A stretch of DNA of 34,838 nt from Fortiea sp. LEGE XX443 (GTDB lineage Bacteria > Cyanobacteriota > Cyanobacteriia > Cyanobacteriales > Nostocaceae): assembly GCF_015206815.1 (NCBI RefSeq), contig NZ_JADEXZ010000063.1, forward strand, positions 1 through 34,838, written 5' to 3'. Both the position numbers and the translations under genes were made by a program. Position 1 is the stretch's first letter; the number at the start of each line of letters is the position of its first letter. The notes under the pieces were generated by a model. The model saw only the letters and a list, made by a program, of their open reading frames with translations. It made no database searches and was not told the origin of the DNA. Below are positions 16,158 to 26,415 of this stretch, in pieces.

Positions 16158-18188
16158 TTAAAATCGCTGTCCTATGCCTAGATGCACTTTACTTTCTCCT
16201 TGGTCGTTAATGCCGTAGTCAGCCCGAATTAACCCCAGGGGCGAATCTAAACGCACTCCAGCGCCGTAACCAAAACCGTAACCTGGTTTATCACGCGCAC
16301 CGGCTGGATCTCCCAAGACAGTGCTACCAGAACCTAAGTCTGTGCCGAAGTCGGCGAATAACACACCTCCAACTATGGGTACGATGGGGAAGCGGTATTC
16401 TGCGGAAGCTAAAACGTAACTGCGGCCACTACCTACATCTCCAGCATCGTAACCACGCACAGAATTGGAACCACCTAAATTAAAGGCTTCGTAGGGTGGT
16501 AAATCCCCAATGACAGTACCGGCTTGGACATTGAGGGCAAATACTTGCGGTTGCTTACTGTCATATACCTTGACTGGTACGTATTGGCTGTAATTGGCTG
16601 TGACACGATTGAGGGAAATATTGCCTTGACCGATAGGTATAGAATGTTCTGTACTCAATTTCAGTAAGGAACCTTGAGTCGGATTAAGAGGGTTATTTCT
16701 TTGGTCTTTGGCGGCGGTGAAAGATACGGTAGTCAAGTCATCAATCCCTGTACCACTAGCAGATAGGGGATTACCTTGGGCATCTGTTGCGTTAATATTA
16801 CCTTGGCGATCGCGGATTGTGGTGTGGGTATAATTTAATCCTAATGAAGCATCCCAGCCATCAATTGGTCTTTGCAAGCTGACACTACCGCCAATCTGGC
16901 CTTCGCGCACTTTATCGCCGTTAGCTAACTTGATGGTGTCATCAAAGGTTTCAGAAAGTTCTTGGCGACGGAAGCCGTTGACGGTGTAACCTAGGCGATC
17001 GGGATTATTTTCACGATAAGGACTGATAACTTTACCATCAAACTGCAAATCACGGCTACTTAACCCAATATTTAGATTTAAAATATTGTTCTTACCTGCA
17101 ACATTTTGGTCTTGATAATTTACGGTTCCAACTAATCCTAAATCAGCGTTATAACTACCACCCAAATTAATTGCCCGCGCTCCATTCTCTTTCAATTCAT
17201 AAACTAAATCTAATTTAGTTGCATCTCCTTCTAAAGCAACATTCACACTAGAAAATAAGCCTGTGCGATATAGTTGTTGGATGTCTTGTTGGACTAGCTT
17301 TTCTTGAAAGATTTGCCCTGATTTGAGTTGGATTTGTTGCCGTAAAAAATCTGGTTTGGTGCGTCCACTAACAGGATTACCTTTGCTATCAACAGTTTGA
17401 TTTTCGTCGTTGACAAAGCGAAATTTAATATCACCTACCAAACCTTCGGCTACGTTAATGTTAAGAATTCCCTCGCGGCTGGGTTTAATTGATAGCACCC
17501 GTGCCAAGTTATAACCATTGTCGGTGTACCATTTGTTTACCTGTTCCACGGCTTGTTGCAGTCCGGCGGGACTGATGGTGCTACCGAATTGGGGTTGGAA
17601 ACGTTGGAGAACTACTTGATAAGTCAGTGCCTTTGCTCCAGAAAGTTGTAGCGATCGCACTACCACTGGTTGCACCTGATACGTTACACTCAATCCTGTT
17701 GCTGTGCTGCGGCTATTGACGTTGGCACTGGTAAATAAACCAGTCTCTAAAATCGCTGATACATCCTGTTGTAACTGGTTTTGGCTGGTGTCTCCCCCAG
17801 TCTGGGTTTTAATAACTCTGCGAATAATTTCCTGCAATTCGGGAGTCGCACCCACTATTTGTATATCTGTAGCTGTGACTACTAAATTATTGTCTGTGGG
17901 TAGGGATGAGGCGAGTTTAACGGTAGTATTGTCCTGATTGACTGGAGTAAGTACTACGGGGGAATTTTTGTTAATGCCTGTGGGATTTTGGGAAAATTGG
18001 GGAACAACGATGGTTTCCGGTGATGAAATTGCCTCTATTCGTATGGGCGTTTCTTCAATTACGGGAACTACTACGTCTTTTTTCGTCTCGTTCGTCGAGT
18101 TAGTTGTTGCGGCTACCGCTTGTTGAGTGATGTTACTAGTAGCAGCTAAAGTAGCTAAAGTTAAGATTGCCGTTTTAGAAATTTGCAT
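16158..18188 (-). CDS. Omp85-family outer-membrane protein (BamA/TamA-like)
   Basis: Omp85 proteins insert beta-barrel proteins into, or move proteins across, the outer membrane. The 676-residue protein has a signal peptide (about residues 1-26, ending AVAATT), a Thr/Pro-rich linker, and about three POTRA repeats between residues 105 and 345. A 16-strand-type barrel follows. The L6 loop motif is seen as VRGY in GGSNSVRGYDAGD. The last residue is Phe (GIGQRF), as needed for barrel recognition. It is shorter than the main Anabaena Omp85 and more like the secondary paralogues. The gene is divergent from the LpxB-like gene, with which it shares about 150 bases of upstream DNA. Confidence 0.9.
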   Translation of the reverse strand: MQISKTAILTLATLAATSNITQQAVAATTNSTNETKKDVVVPVIEETPIRIEAISSPETIVVPQFSQNPTGINKNSPVVLTPVNQDNTTVKLASSLPTDNNLVVTATDIQIVGATPELQEIIRRVIKTQTGGDTSQNQLQQDVSAILETGLFTSANVNSRSTATGLSVTYQVQPVVVRSLQLSGAKALTYQVVLQRFQPQFGSTISPAGLQQAVEQVNKWYTDNGYNLARVLSIKPSREGILNINVAEGLVGDIKFRFVNDENQTVDSKGNPVSGRTKPDFLRQQIQLKSGQIFQEKLVQQDIQQLYRTGLFSSVNVALEGDATKLDLVYELKENGARAINLGGSYNADLGLVGTVNYQDQNVAGKNNILNLNIGLSSRDLQFDGKVISPYRENNPDRLGYTVNGFRRQELSETFDDTIKLANGDKVREGQIGGSVSLQRPIDGWDASLGLNYTHTTIRDRQGNINATDAQGNPLSASGTGIDDLTTVSFTAAKDQRNNPLNPTQGSLLKLSTEHSIPIGQGNISLNRVTANYSQYVPVKVYDSKQPQVFALNVQAGTVIGDLPPYEAFNLGGSNSVRGYDAGDVGSGRSYVLASAEYRFPIVPIVGGVLFADFGTDLGSGSTVLGDPAGARDKPGYGFGYGAGVRLDSPLGLIRADYGINDQGESKVHLGIGQRF

Positions 18189-18335
18189 AATATCAAGCCT
18201 AATTAACTGGGAGTTAGTTGTGATGAGGTTGAGTTATGGGGATAGTACTAACTTCCAGCTACGTCGCCGATTCATACCCCCGTGTATTTATACCTCTTGC
18301 TCAAACTGACAGTTAATATTGATGTTTTGTTTCTT

Positions 18336-19682
18336 ATGAGTCAAGCCTCTGGTTCATCATCTGCAAGTTCTCGGTTACGCTTACTGGTTTTAAGTAACGG
18401 TCATGGCGAAGATATAATTGCAGTCCGAATTTTGCAAGCACTTCAGCAACAATCAAACCCACCAGATATTTTTGCTTTACCGTTGGTGGGGGAAGGACAC
18501 GCTTATCAACAGTTGGGTATTCCTGTGATTGGTTCAGTGCGTACTATGCCTTCTGGTGGTTTTATATATATGGATAACCGTCAACTGATGCGAGATGTGC
18601 GTGGCGGTTTGGTACAGTTAACTCTTAGCCAAATTCAAGCTATGCGGCGTTGGGTGAGTTCGCAGAAAAAATCTGGCAATCAGGGAGCGATTTTAGCTGT
18701 GGGGGATATTGTACCGCTGTTGTTTGCGTTTTTTAGTGGAGCGAATTATGCTTTTGTCGGCACGGCGAAATCAGAATATTATGTGCGGGATGAAACGGGA
18801 TTGCTACCACGGAAATCAAAATCTGCGCGTTGGGAAAATTTTTCTGGTTCTATTTACCATCCTTGGGAACGTTGGTTAATGAGTCGTCGCCGTTGTCGGG
18901 CGGTGTTTCTCAGGGATGCTTTGACTACGGAGATATTAAAACAATGGGCGATTCCGGCTGTTGATGTGGGGAATCCGATGATGGATGGTTTAGAACCCAG
19001 TGTTCCGCAGCAACGATTTTATAATGCTGATTTCCAACAACAAGAAATGGCGCGACCATTAGTTGTGACGCTTCTTCCTGGTTCTCGTCCACCAGAGGCT
19101 TATCACAATTGGCAAGTGATTATGGAGGCTGTGTCTGCGTTGTTGGCTGGTTTTCAGGAGCGAGATTTAGTAGCGCATACATCTGGTAGTGTAGTGTTTT
19201 TAGCAGCGATCGCGCCTAGCCTCGATACTAACCAATTATCCTCAATTCTGGATGTTCAAGGTTGGCAACCCCACTCAGAATCTCCCATTTCTCTACCTGA
19301 TGCCAATACTTTAATCTTTAAGCAACGCCATGCCTATTTGCTGCTCTCTCAACAATCTTATAACGATTGTTTACATTTGGGAGATGTGGCGATCGCAATG
19401 GCAGGGACGGCTACAGAACAATTTGTTGGTTTAGGTAAACCTGCGATCGCTATTCCCGGTAAAGGGCCACAATATAACTATGCCTTTGCGGAAGCTCAAA
19501 GCCGTCTTTTAGGAAACTCTTTAATTTTAATTGATCAGCCAACACATGCAGCGAAGATGATGCGATCGCTGCTGCAAAATCCTGACAGGTTACAAGTTAT
19601 CGCTGAGAATGGTTTGCGGCGAATGGGTCAACCAGGCGCTGCACGGCGCATTGCCGATTGTTTAACCGAAAGGTTGGGGTAA
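18336..19682 (+). CDS. Lipid-A-disaccharide synthase-related protein
   Basis: This 448-residue protein belongs to the cyanobacterial group of LpxB-related glycosyltransferases (described as lipid-A-disaccharide synthase-related). It begins with LRLLVLSNGHGEDIIAVRIL, and near the C-terminus has DVAIAMAGTATEQFVGLGKPAIAIPGKGPQ, the nucleotide-sugar-binding region of such enzymes. Its acceptor is unknown. The frame is open from 18282, but the ATG at 18336 gives the expected beginning. The preceding 18 codons are hydrophobic and lack family similarity, so I exclude them. The divergent Omp85 gene suggests a common link to the outer membrane. Confidence 0.85.
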   Translation: MSQASGSSSASSRLRLLVLSNGHGEDIIAVRILQALQQQSNPPDIFALPLVGEGHAYQQLGIPVIGSVRTMPSGGFIYMDNRQLMRDVRGGLVQLTLSQIQAMRRWVSSQKKSGNQGAILAVGDIVPLLFAFFSGANYAFVGTAKSEYYVRDETGLLPRKSKSARWENFSGSIYHPWERWLMSRRRCRAVFLRDALTTEILKQWAIPAVDVGNPMMDGLEPSVPQQRFYNADFQQQEMARPLVVTLLPGSRPPEAYHNWQVIMEAVSALLAGFQERDLVAHTSGSVVFLAAIAPSLDTNQLSSILDVQGWQPHSESPISLPDANTLIFKQRHAYLLLSQQSYNDCLHLGDVAIAMAGTATEQFVGLGKPAIAIPGKGPQYNYAFAEAQSRLLGNSLILIDQPTHAAKMMRSLLQNPDRLQVIAENGLRRMGQPGAARRIADCLTERLG

Positions 19683-19749
19683 TTAGTCAAGTAAAAAGAT
19701 GATTCCATTCTTTTACCTTTTGCCTTTTGACTTCCTTTCCTTCAGTTCC

Positions 19750-20472
19750 TCATGCCACTAACCCAGAACGTAATGCACGCACTGCTGCTTGGGTGCGGTC
19801 ATCGGCACAGAGTTTGTTTAAGATGTTGCGGACGTGGGTTTTGACTGTACCGACAGTGATGTAGAGTTTTTCGGCGATTTGACCGTTGCTGCACCCAGCG
19901 ACGATTAATTCTAAAATTTCCAATTCTCGTTGGGTTAGGGGGTAGGTTTCTAGAACTTGCTCGTATTCTGTCGCTAGTGCTTCTATTTTCACAGTCTTGG
20001 GCTGATCACCCTTTTGGTTTTCACCAGGTATTCCTTGCCGCATCTTGCGTAACACGACGTTGGCGATCGCGGGATCAATCCACGAGTTACCACCATGAGT
20101 AGCTTGGATTGCCTCTGTTAACTTACTAATGCTGGTTTCTTTCATGTAATAAGAGTCTGCGCCAGCTGCAAACGCCGCCAGTACTGCATCCTCTGTATGA
20201 TCCATTGTCAAGATGAGTATCTTGGTGGCTGTTTGCCCAGACTCTGCTTGGTAACGCCGAAATTTGCGGGTAAGTTCAATCCCATCCATATCTGGCAAGC
20301 CAATATCTACCACTGCTACATCTGGCTTGGCCGTTTCTAAAAGTTTCATCCCTTGGGTGGCATTTGCCGCTTCCCCAATTACTTTCAAACCACTATGAGA
20401 CTGCAATGCAGCTTTTAGTCCCATTCTGGTTAAATCATGATCCTCAATTAAAATAATGCTGATTTCGTTCAT
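19750..20472 (-). CDS. NarL/FixJ-type response regulator
   Basis: This 240-residue transcription factor has a receiver domain (residues 1-125) and a LuxR-type helix-turn-helix (about 176-237). Receiver residues are Glu10 and Asp11 (LIEDHDL), phosphoacceptor Asp56 (VVDIGLPDMDG) and Lys111. The output part shows LTQRELEILELIVAGCSNGQIAEKL and VGTVKTHVRNILNKL in sequence. The ATG at 20472 is chosen because it begins the receiver fold. The frame continues 21 codons upstream without similarity. The kinase partner is not known. A decayed kinase gene lies divergently upstream, but that type usually pairs with Rcp1-like regulators. Confidence 0.9.
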   Translation of the reverse strand: MNEISIILIEDHDLTRMGLKAALQSHSGLKVIGEAANATQGMKLLETAKPDVAVVDIGLPDMDGIELTRKFRRYQAESGQTATKILILTMDHTEDAVLAAFAAGADSYYMKETSISKLTEAIQATHGGNSWIDPAIANVVLRKMRQGIPGENQKGDQPKTVKIEALATEYEQVLETYPLTQRELEILELIVAGCSNGQIAEKLYITVGTVKTHVRNILNKLCADDRTQAAVRALRSGLVA

Positions 20473-20689
20473 TGCTAAACTCACTCTTCTTTGACTGCGT
20501 CCTCTAAAGTCCGCGCTTTTGTTAATTTTCCACAATTTAATTTTTCCAATCTAAAGATAGATGATATTGCAACGGTATTGCATCCACCGATAGAAGTATA
20601 AATTTTAATTTTTTTCAAAGGAATAGATGTAAATATCTAGCTTGAGATATATGGATATTATACAATAAAATATGAAATATTTGTGGCAA

Positions 20690-21155
20690 ATTCAGATTTA
20701 AATCAGTGTTTAGTCATGATTTTAGGAGCCATCACTTATTGCAATAATTCATAATGGCTCATCTATTGATATTACGCAACAGCACGCCACGCTGCATTAA
20801 CACAAACAACTAGGACTATGGTTCTAACTACAAACAGAGGAACTCACTATTGAAAATTGTCTCAAGGATCATTAGCGCCTTAATGGTCAGATAAAAATCT
20901 CTGTTCAAGACCAATATAATTACTATAAAATTACCATTTTTGATGACGGAATTGGGGTTGCTCAAGAATATCATTCAGAAAGTTTTTGTAATCTTCCAAA
21001 CTTGATAAGCACAGGATTGTCAGAAAAGCCCAGAGATTGGTTTGGCGATCGTCAGAAAAATTCTCGAAACAGCAGGGGGTACGATAACTTTAGATTCAAA
21101 CTCAGGTGTTGGCAGCAGCTTTCACTTTACTTGGAATAAACAATCGACAGAGTAA
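20690..21155 (+). pseudogene. Decayed histidine kinase (phytochrome-type HATPase remnant)
   Basis: Broken pieces of a histidine kinase can be read in different frames. At about 20694 SDLNQCLVMILGAI resembles the segment before the ATPase domain of cyanobacterial phytochrome-type kinases. From about 20895 ISVQDQYNYYKITIFDDGIG has the G1 box (DDGIG). From 21036 IGLAIVRKILETAGG is the G2 box and last helix, ending in TWNKQSTE and TAA at 21153. Frameshifts and stops lie between the pieces and the F-box region is scrambled. The intact Rcp1-like regulator 233 bases downstream is the usual partner of this kinase type, so this is probably its lost kinase. The rest of 20473-21387 shows no gene. Confidence 0.75.
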
Positions 21156-21387
21156 AACTGCTCAACAAGCTGACGGTACAAAATATTTGTTTACAACTCT
21201 CACTAATGGCTGAGGACAGGTATTAGCTGGCTCATTTACAATAATAGTAAGCTTAATGATAGCTGTGGTAGTTAACGATTATTAATATGTAATTACTATT
21301 TATAAAATAAAGAAGTAACTCAATATTAATAATCAAACCATCTTAATAAGTGACTTATTTGACAAAATTGAATTATTTCTTAATAAC

Positions 21388-21819
21388 ATGATAGAAAAAG
21401 TCATTAATGTCTTACTAGTGGAGGATGATGAAGTTGATGTCATAAATGTCAAGCGGGCATTCAAGAAAGTTAATATTACCCATCCAATATATCTAGCTAG
21501 TAATGGTCTAGAAGCGCTGGCAATGTTGCGGAGTAATGATGGTAAATTGCCAAGCATACCAACTGAACGGCGTTTGATTTTACTAGACCTAAATATGCCA
21601 AAAATGGGTGGCATTGAATTTCTGCAAGAATTACGTTCTGATCCAAAATTACACATAACTCCTGTAGTTGTAATGACTACGTCAAATCATGATCAAGATA
21701 GAGTAGAAGCCTACAACTTAAATGTTGCTGGCTATATCCTTAAACCTGTAACTTTTAATAGCTTTGTGGAGATGATGGCAATCCTGAACAAATACTGGAT
21801 ATTGTGTGAAATACCTTAA
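21388..21819 (+). CDS. Rcp1-like single-domain response regulator
   Basis: This 143-residue protein is a receiver domain only, of the Rcp1 type that takes phosphate from phytochrome-type kinases in cyanobacteria. It shows Glu12, Asp13 and Asp14 (VEDDEVDV), the phosphoacceptor Asp67 (LLDLNMPKMGG), Thr97 and Lys119 (LKPV). The insertion LPSIPTERR before the phosphoacceptor is usual in this group. No output domain is present, so it signals by protein contact or as a phosphate shuttle. Its probable partner kinase upstream is a pseudogene. It may now be fed by one of the two hybrid kinases downstream or be an orphan. Confidence 0.9.
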   Translation: MIEKVINVLLVEDDEVDVINVKRAFKKVNITHPIYLASNGLEALAMLRSNDGKLPSIPTERRLILLDLNMPKMGGIEFLQELRSDPKLHITPVVVMTTSNHDQDRVEAYNLNVAGYILKPVTFNSFVEMMAILNKYWILCEIP

Positions 21820-21991
21820 TTTACCAGAGATTAATAGGAGATATTTTCAAGAGAGGAAATCGACCAATGTAAAGTAATCCGCACTAATTGAGGATTTAGA
21901 ATCCTGAAGCTCAAAAAAATCCAAAATTGGGATATTATTTGATTAATGAAGATACTAACGTCCCCAAAACCCAATATTTTTTTAAAATTTT

Positions 21992-22036
21992 ATATCCAAA
22001 CCTCTAACTCGAATCTCAAACCTTTTATTTGGATAT
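21992..22036. repeat. Inverted repeat upstream of the hybrid kinase gene
   Basis: ATATCCAAA at 21992-22000 is repeated as its complement TTTGGATAT at 22028-22036 around 27 bases. It sits 56 bases upstream of the kinase start and could be an operator or part of the leader. No T-run follows. Confidence 0.4.
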
Positions 22037-22092
22037 CTTGAAACAAGAAATGATATACATGAAGCCGTATTGGACAGCGAAAATAAAAGCAG

Positions 22093-23427
22093 ATGGAAGA
22101 AACGCTGAGAATTTTGGTTGTAGACGATGATGAAGTAGACCGTATGGCAGTACGCCGTGCGCTGATGCAAGCAGGTGTCAAAATGGAACTGTCTGAGGCT
22201 GGTGATGGTAATAAAGCACTACTCGCTTTAAAAAATAACACCTATGATTGTGTTTTCCTAGACTATCGCTTACCAGATCAGGATGGCTTGACCCTAATTC
22301 ATCGGTTACGTGCATCGGAAATCAAAGTTCCTTTAGTAGTTCTTACCGCGCAGGGAGATGAACAAATTGCTGTCGAATTGATGAAAGCTGGCGCTACAGA
22401 CTATCTGGCAAAATCTCGTGTATCATCAGAAACTTTGGCACAAGTTTTACGTAATGCTATTCGAGTCTACCGCGCCGAAATGCAAGCAAGTTTGGCACTT
22501 CAACAATTGAGAGAAAGTCACGAGCAACTCATTCGCAAAAATCAAGAACTAGAAAGACAACGACAACAAATTCAACTGCAAAACTTCAAGTTAATCGAAG
22601 CATCGCGGCTAAAAACTCAGTTTTTGGCTAGTATGTCTCATGAGTTACGTACACCCATGAATGCAATTATTGGGTTTTCGCAAATATTACTGCGTCCTAA
22701 GTTCGGTCAACTGACACATCAACAAAGAGATATGATCGAACGGATTCTGAATAATGGCAAACATTTATTGATGCTATTAAATGAAGTTCTCGACTTTTCT
22801 AAGTTGGAATCAGGAAGACTAGAATTAAAAGCAGAGTTATTCAATTTAAAAACAGTAGTAAATGCGACTATTGCTGAAATACAATCGCTGGCGGAAGCAA
22901 AAAAGTTATCTTTACAAGTGCAGATAAATTTAGAAAATCCTTGGATATTTAATGACTCGGTGCGTGTGCGCCAAATTTTAGTGAATCTGCTATCGAATGC
23001 GATTAAGTTTACAGAAGCAGGTAGTATCTGGGTAGAAGTCAAAGAATTGTCTGGTAATCGTGTAGCGATCGCCGTTCGTGATACAGGTATTGGTATAGCT
23101 ACCAAAGATTTCAAACACATTTTTGAAGCATTTCGCCAAGTGGATCAAAGTATCACTCGTAAATATCCTGGTACAGGATTGGGTTTAGCAATTATCGATT
23201 CCTTAGTGCGGATCATGGGTGGCACAATCTGTATCGAGAGTCAACTAGGAATCGGTTCGATGTTCAAAGTTGAACTACCCCGACAAATATCATCCCCAGA
23301 CGAAGCCGGAAAAGTCCCGGCTTTAAATGTTGATGGTGAAAATATTTTTTTCTCCGCTCACAACCCTCATCAATCTTCCCCCCAGTCCCGCCCAACATCA
23401 ACCAAGTATCCTAACTTAAAACTATAA
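22093..23427 (+). CDS. Hybrid response regulator/histidine kinase (REC-HisKA-HATPase)
   Basis: This 444-residue cytoplasmic protein begins with a receiver (Asp11-13, phosphoacceptor Asp57 in FLDYRLP, Thr85, Lys107). It continues through a coiled coil of about residues 126-172, rich in Gln and Glu. HisKA follows, with phosphorylated His183 in MSHELRTPMN. The ATPase domain has NLLSNAIKF, DTGIG, FEAFRQ and GTGLGLAI. A Pro/Ser-rich tail of about 45 residues without similarity closes the protein. With its receiver first, the kinase is probably controlled by phosphorylation of that receiver. It has no membrane segment or sensor domain. The next gene, of the same architecture, starts 26 bases after the stop. 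Confidence 0.92.
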   Translation: MEETLRILVVDDDEVDRMAVRRALMQAGVKMELSEAGDGNKALLALKNNTYDCVFLDYRLPDQDGLTLIHRLRASEIKVPLVVLTAQGDEQIAVELMKAGATDYLAKSRVSSETLAQVLRNAIRVYRAEMQASLALQQLRESHEQLIRKNQELERQRQQIQLQNFKLIEASRLKTQFLASMSHELRTPMNAIIGFSQILLRPKFGQLTHQQRDMIERILNNGKHLLMLLNEVLDFSKLESGRLELKAELFNLKTVVNATIAEIQSLAEAKKLSLQVQINLENPWIFNDSVRVRQILVNLLSNAIKFTEAGSIWVEVKELSGNRVAIAVRDTGIGIATKDFKHIFEAFRQVDQSITRKYPGTGLGLAIIDSLVRIMGGTICIESQLGIGSMFKVELPRQISSPDEAGKVPALNVDGENIFFSAHNPHQSSPQSRPTSTKYPNLKL

Positions 23428-23453
23428 ATCCCTAGCATAAAAATTGATTAATC

Positions 23454-24575
23454 ATGTCTGTAGTGGAAAAGCCCAAAATTGATCGAATTCTTGCTGTTGA
23501 TGACACTAAAGATAATCTGATTTTGGTTCAGACTATTTTAGAAAGTGAAGGATATCAGATTGATTTAGTTTCTAATGGTAAATCAGCTTTACAGCACGTT
23601 GAACAATCTCCGCCTGATTTAATTCTGCTTGACGTAATGATGCCAGGTATGGACGGTTATGAAGTCACCCGTCGCATTCGTCAGAACCCAGCGATTAAAA
23701 GTTATATTCCAATTCTGCTGATCACGGCCTTTCATGAATCTAGCGTTGTCGAAGGACTTGATGCTGGTGCGGATGATTTTATTCGCAAACCTTTTGATAC
23801 AGATGAACTGTTAGCGAGAGTGCGATCGCTCATGCGGCTCAAGCACAGTTTAGATGAACAGCAAAAAATGACGCGCCAAAGGGAAGACTTTGTATCCCGT
23901 CTTACCCACGATTTACGCACCCCCTTAGTAGCCGCTGATCGAATGCTGGATTTGTTTCAACAAGAAACATTTTGCCAGATTTCGCCGGAAATGAAACAGG
24001 CGATCGCTGTCATGATTCGCAGCAACCAAAACTTAATGCAAATGGTCAATACCTTGCTAGAAGTTTATCGTTTAGACGCAGGGAAAAAGACCTTTAATGA
24101 TGAAGTCTGCAACTTGCCAGAAATAATTCAAGAAGTAGTGAGCGAATTAGCACCACTGGCCAGTGAGAAGAATTTAAATGTAAAATTAGACATCAGTGCT
24201 TTAGCCCAAAATCAAACAGATCCTGGTGTAGTTATGGGCGATGCTCTAGAATTACGCCGTGTGTTTAACAACCTCCTGGGTAATGCCATTAAATTTACTG
24301 ATACAGGCGGCATCACAATTCGGATTTCCGAATCATCAAATAATGGTAAAAATTGGGTAATCATTGCCGTTGAAGATACAGGTTACGGCATCGCCCCTGA
24401 AGACCAAGCAAGCATTTTCGAGCGGTTTCGTCAAGGCAGAAATAAACGTTCTGGTAGTGGCTTAGGGCTGCATCTCTCACATCGCATTGCCGAAGCTCAT
24501 GGTGGTAACATTACAGTTGCCTCTGAACTCGGTAAGGGTAGTGTATTTACAGTGCGATTATTAAAAAATATGTAA
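23454..24575 (+). CDS. Second hybrid response regulator/histidine kinase
   Basis: This 373-residue protein has a receiver (Asp16-Asp17, phosphoacceptor Asp60 in LLDVMMPGMDG, Thr91, Lys112). It is joined through a short helix to HisKA with His152 in LTHDLRTPLVA, a cyanobacterial-style H-D-L-R-T-P box. The ATPase domain has NLLGNAIKF, DTGYGIA and GSGLGLHL. It has no sensor or membrane domain and lacks the tail of its upstream neighbour. The two genes are only 26 bases apart and are very likely one transcription unit. A possible relay between the two kinases cannot be judged from sequence. It converges with a single-receiver gene. Confidence 0.92.
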   Translation: MSVVEKPKIDRILAVDDTKDNLILVQTILESEGYQIDLVSNGKSALQHVEQSPPDLILLDVMMPGMDGYEVTRRIRQNPAIKSYIPILLITAFHESSVVEGLDAGADDFIRKPFDTDELLARVRSLMRLKHSLDEQQKMTRQREDFVSRLTHDLRTPLVAADRMLDLFQQETFCQISPEMKQAIAVMIRSNQNLMQMVNTLLEVYRLDAGKKTFNDEVCNLPEIIQEVVSELAPLASEKNLNVKLDISALAQNQTDPGVVMGDALELRRVFNNLLGNAIKFTDTGGITIRISESSNNGKNWVIIAVEDTGYGIAPEDQASIFERFRQGRNKRSGSGLGLHLSHRIAEAHGGNITVASELGKGSVFTVRLLKNM

Positions 24576-24606
24576 AAGACTGGGGAATGGCAATTAGAAA
24601 TCGGGT

Positions 24607-24631
24607 AGCAGTTACTGCCCCCACTGCTTTT
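24607..24631 (+). terminator. Weak terminator-like hairpin between convergent genes
   Basis: AGCAGT at 24607-24612 pairs with ACTGCT at 24623-24628 and is followed by TTTT within the 63-base gap between the convergent kinase and regulator genes. The stem is short, so this is tentative. Confidence 0.3.
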
Positions 24632-24638
24632 GTCTGTC

Positions 24639-25094
24639 TCAATCCTGACAAAGTTCATAAGTTGAACGAGGCTCTGGTTTTTTCCGTAACAAACGGCGAA
24701 CAACCCTCTCTAAATCTTCAATCAGGAATGGTTTGCTGATGTAGTCATCAAACCCTGCCATCAGAATGCGTTCTTGATCTTCTCTGGAGGCTAAAGCCGT
24801 GACTGCCAATACTGGAATTTTATAAGTTAGCGGATCTTGTTTAAGATAACGCACAACTTCAATTCCACTTAGACTAGGTAACAAAATATCTAACATTATC
24901 AGGTCTGGCTGATACTCTTTAGCGACTAAGAACGTTGAGGAACTGTCTGATTGACAGATGAATTTACAGCCAAGAGATTCAAGGGCATAACTAATTAGCA
25001 AGAGATTATCATCATTATCTTCCACTGCCAAAATTAAAGGCTGCTGAGAGTTTTGCTGCTTTTCATCGCTGATAAATGAATGTGCTAGATACAT
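24639..25094 (-). CDS. Single-domain response regulator
   Basis: This 151-residue protein is a receiver domain with a short N-terminal extension and a basic C-terminal tail. It has Glu25 and Asp26 (AVEDNDDN), phosphoacceptor Asp69 (LDILLPSLSG), Thr99 and Lys121 (SKPF). The ATG at 25094 has GGAG five bases upstream. No output domain is found, so it may pass phosphate on or act through protein contact. It faces the two hybrid kinases tail to tail and may be one of their targets, which is an inference from position only. Confidence 0.88.
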   Translation of the reverse strand: MYLAHSFISDEKQQNSQQPLILAVEDNDDNLLLISYALESLGCKFICQSDSSSTFLVAKEYQPDLIMLDILLPSLSGIEVVRYLKQDPLTYKIPVLAVTALASREDQERILMAGFDDYISKPFLIEDLERVVRRLLRKKPEPRSTYELCQD

Positions 25095-25983
<889 letters not shown>

Positions 25984-26070
25984 ATCTTCAAACACCTACA
26001 TCGCCATTCCTGAGAGTATTCTAAAATGACCAAATGCCTTGTTAATCTATAACTTTTGAGAGGATGCCCC

Positions 26071-26277
26071 ATGACTATTTGGGTAAATGAGCAAATTGAT
26101 CCGTCTGGTATGATATATGCCTGTATTGCCTGTTGTAATGAGACTCAAGCCAACGATTGTCATGAGTCTTTTGACAAAAATTTGACCGAAAAACAAAAAG
26201 CAGACGGTTGGACAGCAATATTAAGGATTGTTAATTCTTGGGATGAAGTTCCAGTTAATGCCTTGAAACTTGATTAA
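26071..26277 (+). CDS. Small Cys-containing protein, function unknown
   Basis: From the ATG at 26071 this is a 68-residue protein beginning MTIWVNEQIDPSGMIYACIA. It contains four cysteines (18, 21, 22, 30), a charged central helix and the motif DGWTAILRIVNSWDEVPVN at its end. GAGAGG about seven bases upstream supports this start over the in-frame ATG at 26056. The Cys cluster could bind metal or form disulfides. I do not recognise the family. It is a single gene ahead of argS. Confidence 0.65.
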   Translation: MTIWVNEQIDPSGMIYACIACCNETQANDCHESFDKNLTEKQKADGWTAILRIVNSWDEVPVNALKLD

Positions 26278-26415
26278 TCCATTTTAGGTGAAGGGAATAG
26301 GTAGCGATCGCTGACTTGGAGTAAGTGAAGATATTTTAAGGTTAAAATAGTCAGGCTTCCGAGAATATGCTACTTTCCGCAGCCACAGCCCGCCTGTCGC
26401 AGATAACATTTATAT

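Noticed and set aside
18282-18335. Upstream ATG of the LpxB-like gene
   Set aside because: The 18 extra residues are hydrophobic and without family similarity, whereas MSQASG at 18336 precedes the conserved LRLLVLSNGHGED.
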